From NCBI GenBank assembly GCA_030620095.1, contig JAUTXW010002448.1, positions 318,501 through 382,500 on the forward strand: a stretch of DNA of 64,000 nt. Direction: 5' to 3'. Below are positions 61,752 through 64,000 of this stretch, one piece after another (the stretch's first letter is position 1; the number at the start of each line of letters is the position of its first letter). Source of the stretch: Kuschelorhynchus macadamiae. Lineage: Eukaryota > Arthropoda > Insecta > Coleoptera > Curculionidae. Below the pieces are notes generated by a model. The model was not told the DNA's origin, made no database searches, and saw only the letters and a program-made list of their open reading frames with translations. The position numbers were made by a program, and so were the translations under genes.

Positions 61752-61785
61752 AATTGTTTCGACACACAGTGTCTTCTTTGGACGG
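61752..61785 (-). ncRNA. Hammerhead-like hairpin downstream of a Penelope-like fragment
   Basis: On the minus strand a GAAGACAC-TGT-GTGTC stem is followed by GAAAC, the same stem-GAAAC layout as the motifs at 4205 and 12175. The CUGANGA core is degraded (AAGAAGA). It lies about 290 bases downstream of the GIY-YIG frame, like the plus-strand example at 12.2 kb. Not expected to be active. Confidence 0.3.
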
Positions 61786-62068
61786 AATTTACAGTTTACA
61801 ATATACACATTTTTCAAAAACAATACAATAAAATTATGAATAGCGGAATTTACAAGTATTAAAACTAATAAAGGTTTAACAATGGGGAATTATGCAAATC
61901 TACCTGATCGTTTGAATGAAGAATTTTAAAATTGTCATCATGTTTATATTGTAATATAAACAATTGTTTATATTATGTATCGAAACATTCCGTAGACAGA
62001 CTAGTCTACATGTTGAGGTATGTAATTATATTAAATATTTGCTTCAATTAATTTAAAGTTAAATATTT

Positions 62069-62392
62069 TTATTCAGTTGCGAAAAAGCCAAAAAAGATTT
62101 TTGTTTGTGAATTATTTAATTTTTTAATATAACTAGTTTTATGTTCATTTATTCTTTTTTCAAAATATCTGCCGATTTGACCAATATATATTTTAGCGTA
62201 CGAACCACATTTTAGCAGGCAAAATCCTGATTTCTTCTTTTTGTTTTGAGTGAGTTTGATATGTTTTATTATTTTCGCTAAGGTATTGTTAGTCTTAAAA
62301 GTAATTTTTAACCCATTTCTAGAAAGGTGTTTAGAAACTTCGGTACTTAATTTACCAATGTGGGTTATAGTTGTAAAAGTACTGTGGGTCAA
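62069..62392 (-). pseudogene. Penelope-like element GIY-YIG endonuclease fragment
   Basis: A 107-residue frame reads TFTTITHIGKLSTEVSKHLS and LKITFKTNNTLAKIIKHIK, the linker and the start of the endonuclease region. Then come GFCLLKCGSYAKIYIGQIGR and RINEHKTSY, the paired GIY and YIG motifs with the downstream arginine and EH. The first motif is GFC rather than GIY. The reverse transcriptase that should precede it (above 62400) is absent, so the copy is 5'-truncated as is usual for target-primed insertion. Confidence 0.8.
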
Positions 62393-62399
62393 CCACTAC

Positions 62400-64000
62400 T
62401 AACTAAAAATATCTTAAACTTGAATGGGAATCCAAGTAGGATGCGTTTTCTTTCACATGGAGTTATAAGTTCAACTAAAGTATAAGGAATAATATTTAAA
62501 AACATCAGTTGCAGTTTGACTAGAAATGGAGTCAACATTATTAACCAACCACGTGTGTTTAATAATTTATTTTAGTTCCAATACCAAATATGATTTTTTA
62601 CACAAAGGTAGCCTTATCTATTACTATTTCTGAGATATGAAGAAACTGAAAAAATAACGAATATTTGTTTTTTATTATTTAAAATTTAATAATTAGGACC
62701 CAGTATTTTAAAATTCACATCACCAAATTTGGTAAGTAGTATTCTTTTTTTAAACTTAAATTTAATATTTAACATCACTTATGTGTCTCTTTGGGTCAAA
62801 TAAATCCATTTTTAGTTACTTGTACTAACTCAGTTGACATGAACTTTGAAACTTACATGTATGACAATACAATATTTTGACTTCCAAAGAAAAATTTTAA
62901 AGCCATAAATAATATTAAAAAGTCTATGCAGCTATATCGTCCTATGAATGCTTAAATTCGGTACCGGCTCCACCATCTAAGAGCTTTGAACTAATATTTA
63001 GATAAAGAAGCAATTTATTATATTTGTTAGATTGTTGCCAGCATCAAGAATTAACTTTTCAGTTTTATTCTAAATATATTAGTTTGATAAATCTTAAGTG
63101 TGTTTCCAATAAACAAGCTTCAGCTTGATGTTTAACAAAATAAGATGCAATGCGAAAATATCTCATTTAGTAGTGAATCCTTTGATGTTTTTGTCAGTGT
63201 TGTTTACCTGCGAATTGGAAATCGGTCCATTATACGACCGATATTCCATCTAACATGTCCAACTTCGATATCCATTAGGTCAGTCATTGGCGTGGTTAAG
63301 TTAGAGACTTGGTTTTCCTTTCTTTCTTTGATCTAGAATAAGCAAACCGACTAGTTTGACTTAGAGTTTCATGTTTGTAAGATTGTCATATTTAATTTTT
63401 CCACCGTTCTCACATGCCATCGTAATTTTGTGTTTTGTGGCTCACATTGGACAAAATATAAGATTTTACAAGATGTAGACATTGCCTATGGATATATGGA
63501 TATTTATATTAACATGTCAAAGTAATTATAAAAAAAGTCGACAATACTACTTTTGAGCCACCATATTGCTCCAACTTCCCAATTTTCTTTTAATAGGTAA
63601 TGTTATACATCGAATATCAGACCACAATTAGGTTTGTGTTTTAATTTTAATAGTACCAAAGATGTTTCGAGAAACTTTGCCTTCCAAAACTGTATGGTAG
63701 TGTATTACTAAACCAAAATTAAATAGGTATAGAATCGTGGGGAGTCCCATTTAAGATAAAAAGTGAATCTTTTTCCGGTCCAACCGATAGTGTGGTACAG
63801 TGTGAAAATAATTAGTGCAGATTTTCTATTATGAAAGTGTGAATGAATCAAACATGATAAGATCGTAACAACCATTTAAACTTGCTGCTAATTAAAATTT
63901 CAAAACTCTAATATGCTTTAGCGTATTTAAGAAGCCTATATTAATGAAACAATTGCATATACTTGTTTAACACAATTTTTCTAAATATTCTAAACAGAAT
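62400..64000. other. AT-rich non-coding stretch, no gene seen
   Basis: No coding motif, RNA gene or repeat boundary is recognised to the window end. A small plus-strand frame at 63145-63336 is unsupported. Confidence 0.45.

Overview
This is AT-rich eukaryotic DNA and almost certainly comes from an arthropod, most likely an insect. The evidence is the pattern of element families (Transib, mariner-type, hAT, Penelope-like, TAA-associated restriction-like-endonuclease LINEs, a tRNA-derived SINE), the very long (TA)n arrays, and the absence of prokaryotic gene organisation. I could not identify the species. No complete host gene is visible. The window looks like an intergenic or long-intron stretch built from old mobile elements nested in and next to each other. 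The only host-like coding signals are two small candidate exons near 18.0-18.5 kb, both weak.

Layout, 0-13 kb: two (TA)n arrays, a foldback element with ~107 bp arms (3911-4726) enclosing a hammerhead-like hairpin, a mariner-type element with TA duplication and an inverted duplication of its 5' end (8323-10374), and two head-to-head Penelope-like fragments followed by a degenerate hammerhead motif (11385-12217). 13-28 kb: an almost intact APE-type LINE bounded on both sides by (TA)n (14311-17326), three hairpin motifs in a ~500 bp cluster (20114-20630), a 1.9 kb foldback element with ~650 bp arms (21600-23483), a second decayed LINE with a 72 bp internal tandem duplication (25355-26640), and a decayed gene of a multicopy insect family (26650-27969).

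28-43 kb: a dispersed repeat (28570-29241) abutting a second mariner-type copy, which is itself split by a SINE with an exact 11 bp target duplication (29456-29853). Next come an internally deleted hAT element with exact 8 bp duplication (31880-32877), a 4.5 kb array of Dong/R4-like LINE fragments each bounded by TAA repeats and including a ~1.1 kb inverted pair (34150-38670), a ZBED-type hAT pseudogene on the minus strand (39796-40492), and an IS630/Tc1-type transposase pseudogene (41340-42590).

43-64 kb: a diverged ~1.1-1.3 kb tandem duplication containing a foldback (43280-45780), more copies of the dispersed repeat, and candidate TA-inserting miniature elements. The most interesting object is a Transib/RAG1-like transposon (56213-59219). 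It has CACAGTG-tipped ends, A-rich nonamer-like blocks exactly 23 bp further in, a 5 bp CGTCG target duplication, and a decayed transposase with recognisable RAG1-type D and E regions. A 5'-truncated Penelope-like GIY-YIG fragment (62069-62392) closes the list.

The elements do not form one pathway. Together they record repeated insertion, often into or beside TA or TAA microsatellites. Family names come from pattern recognition without a database search.
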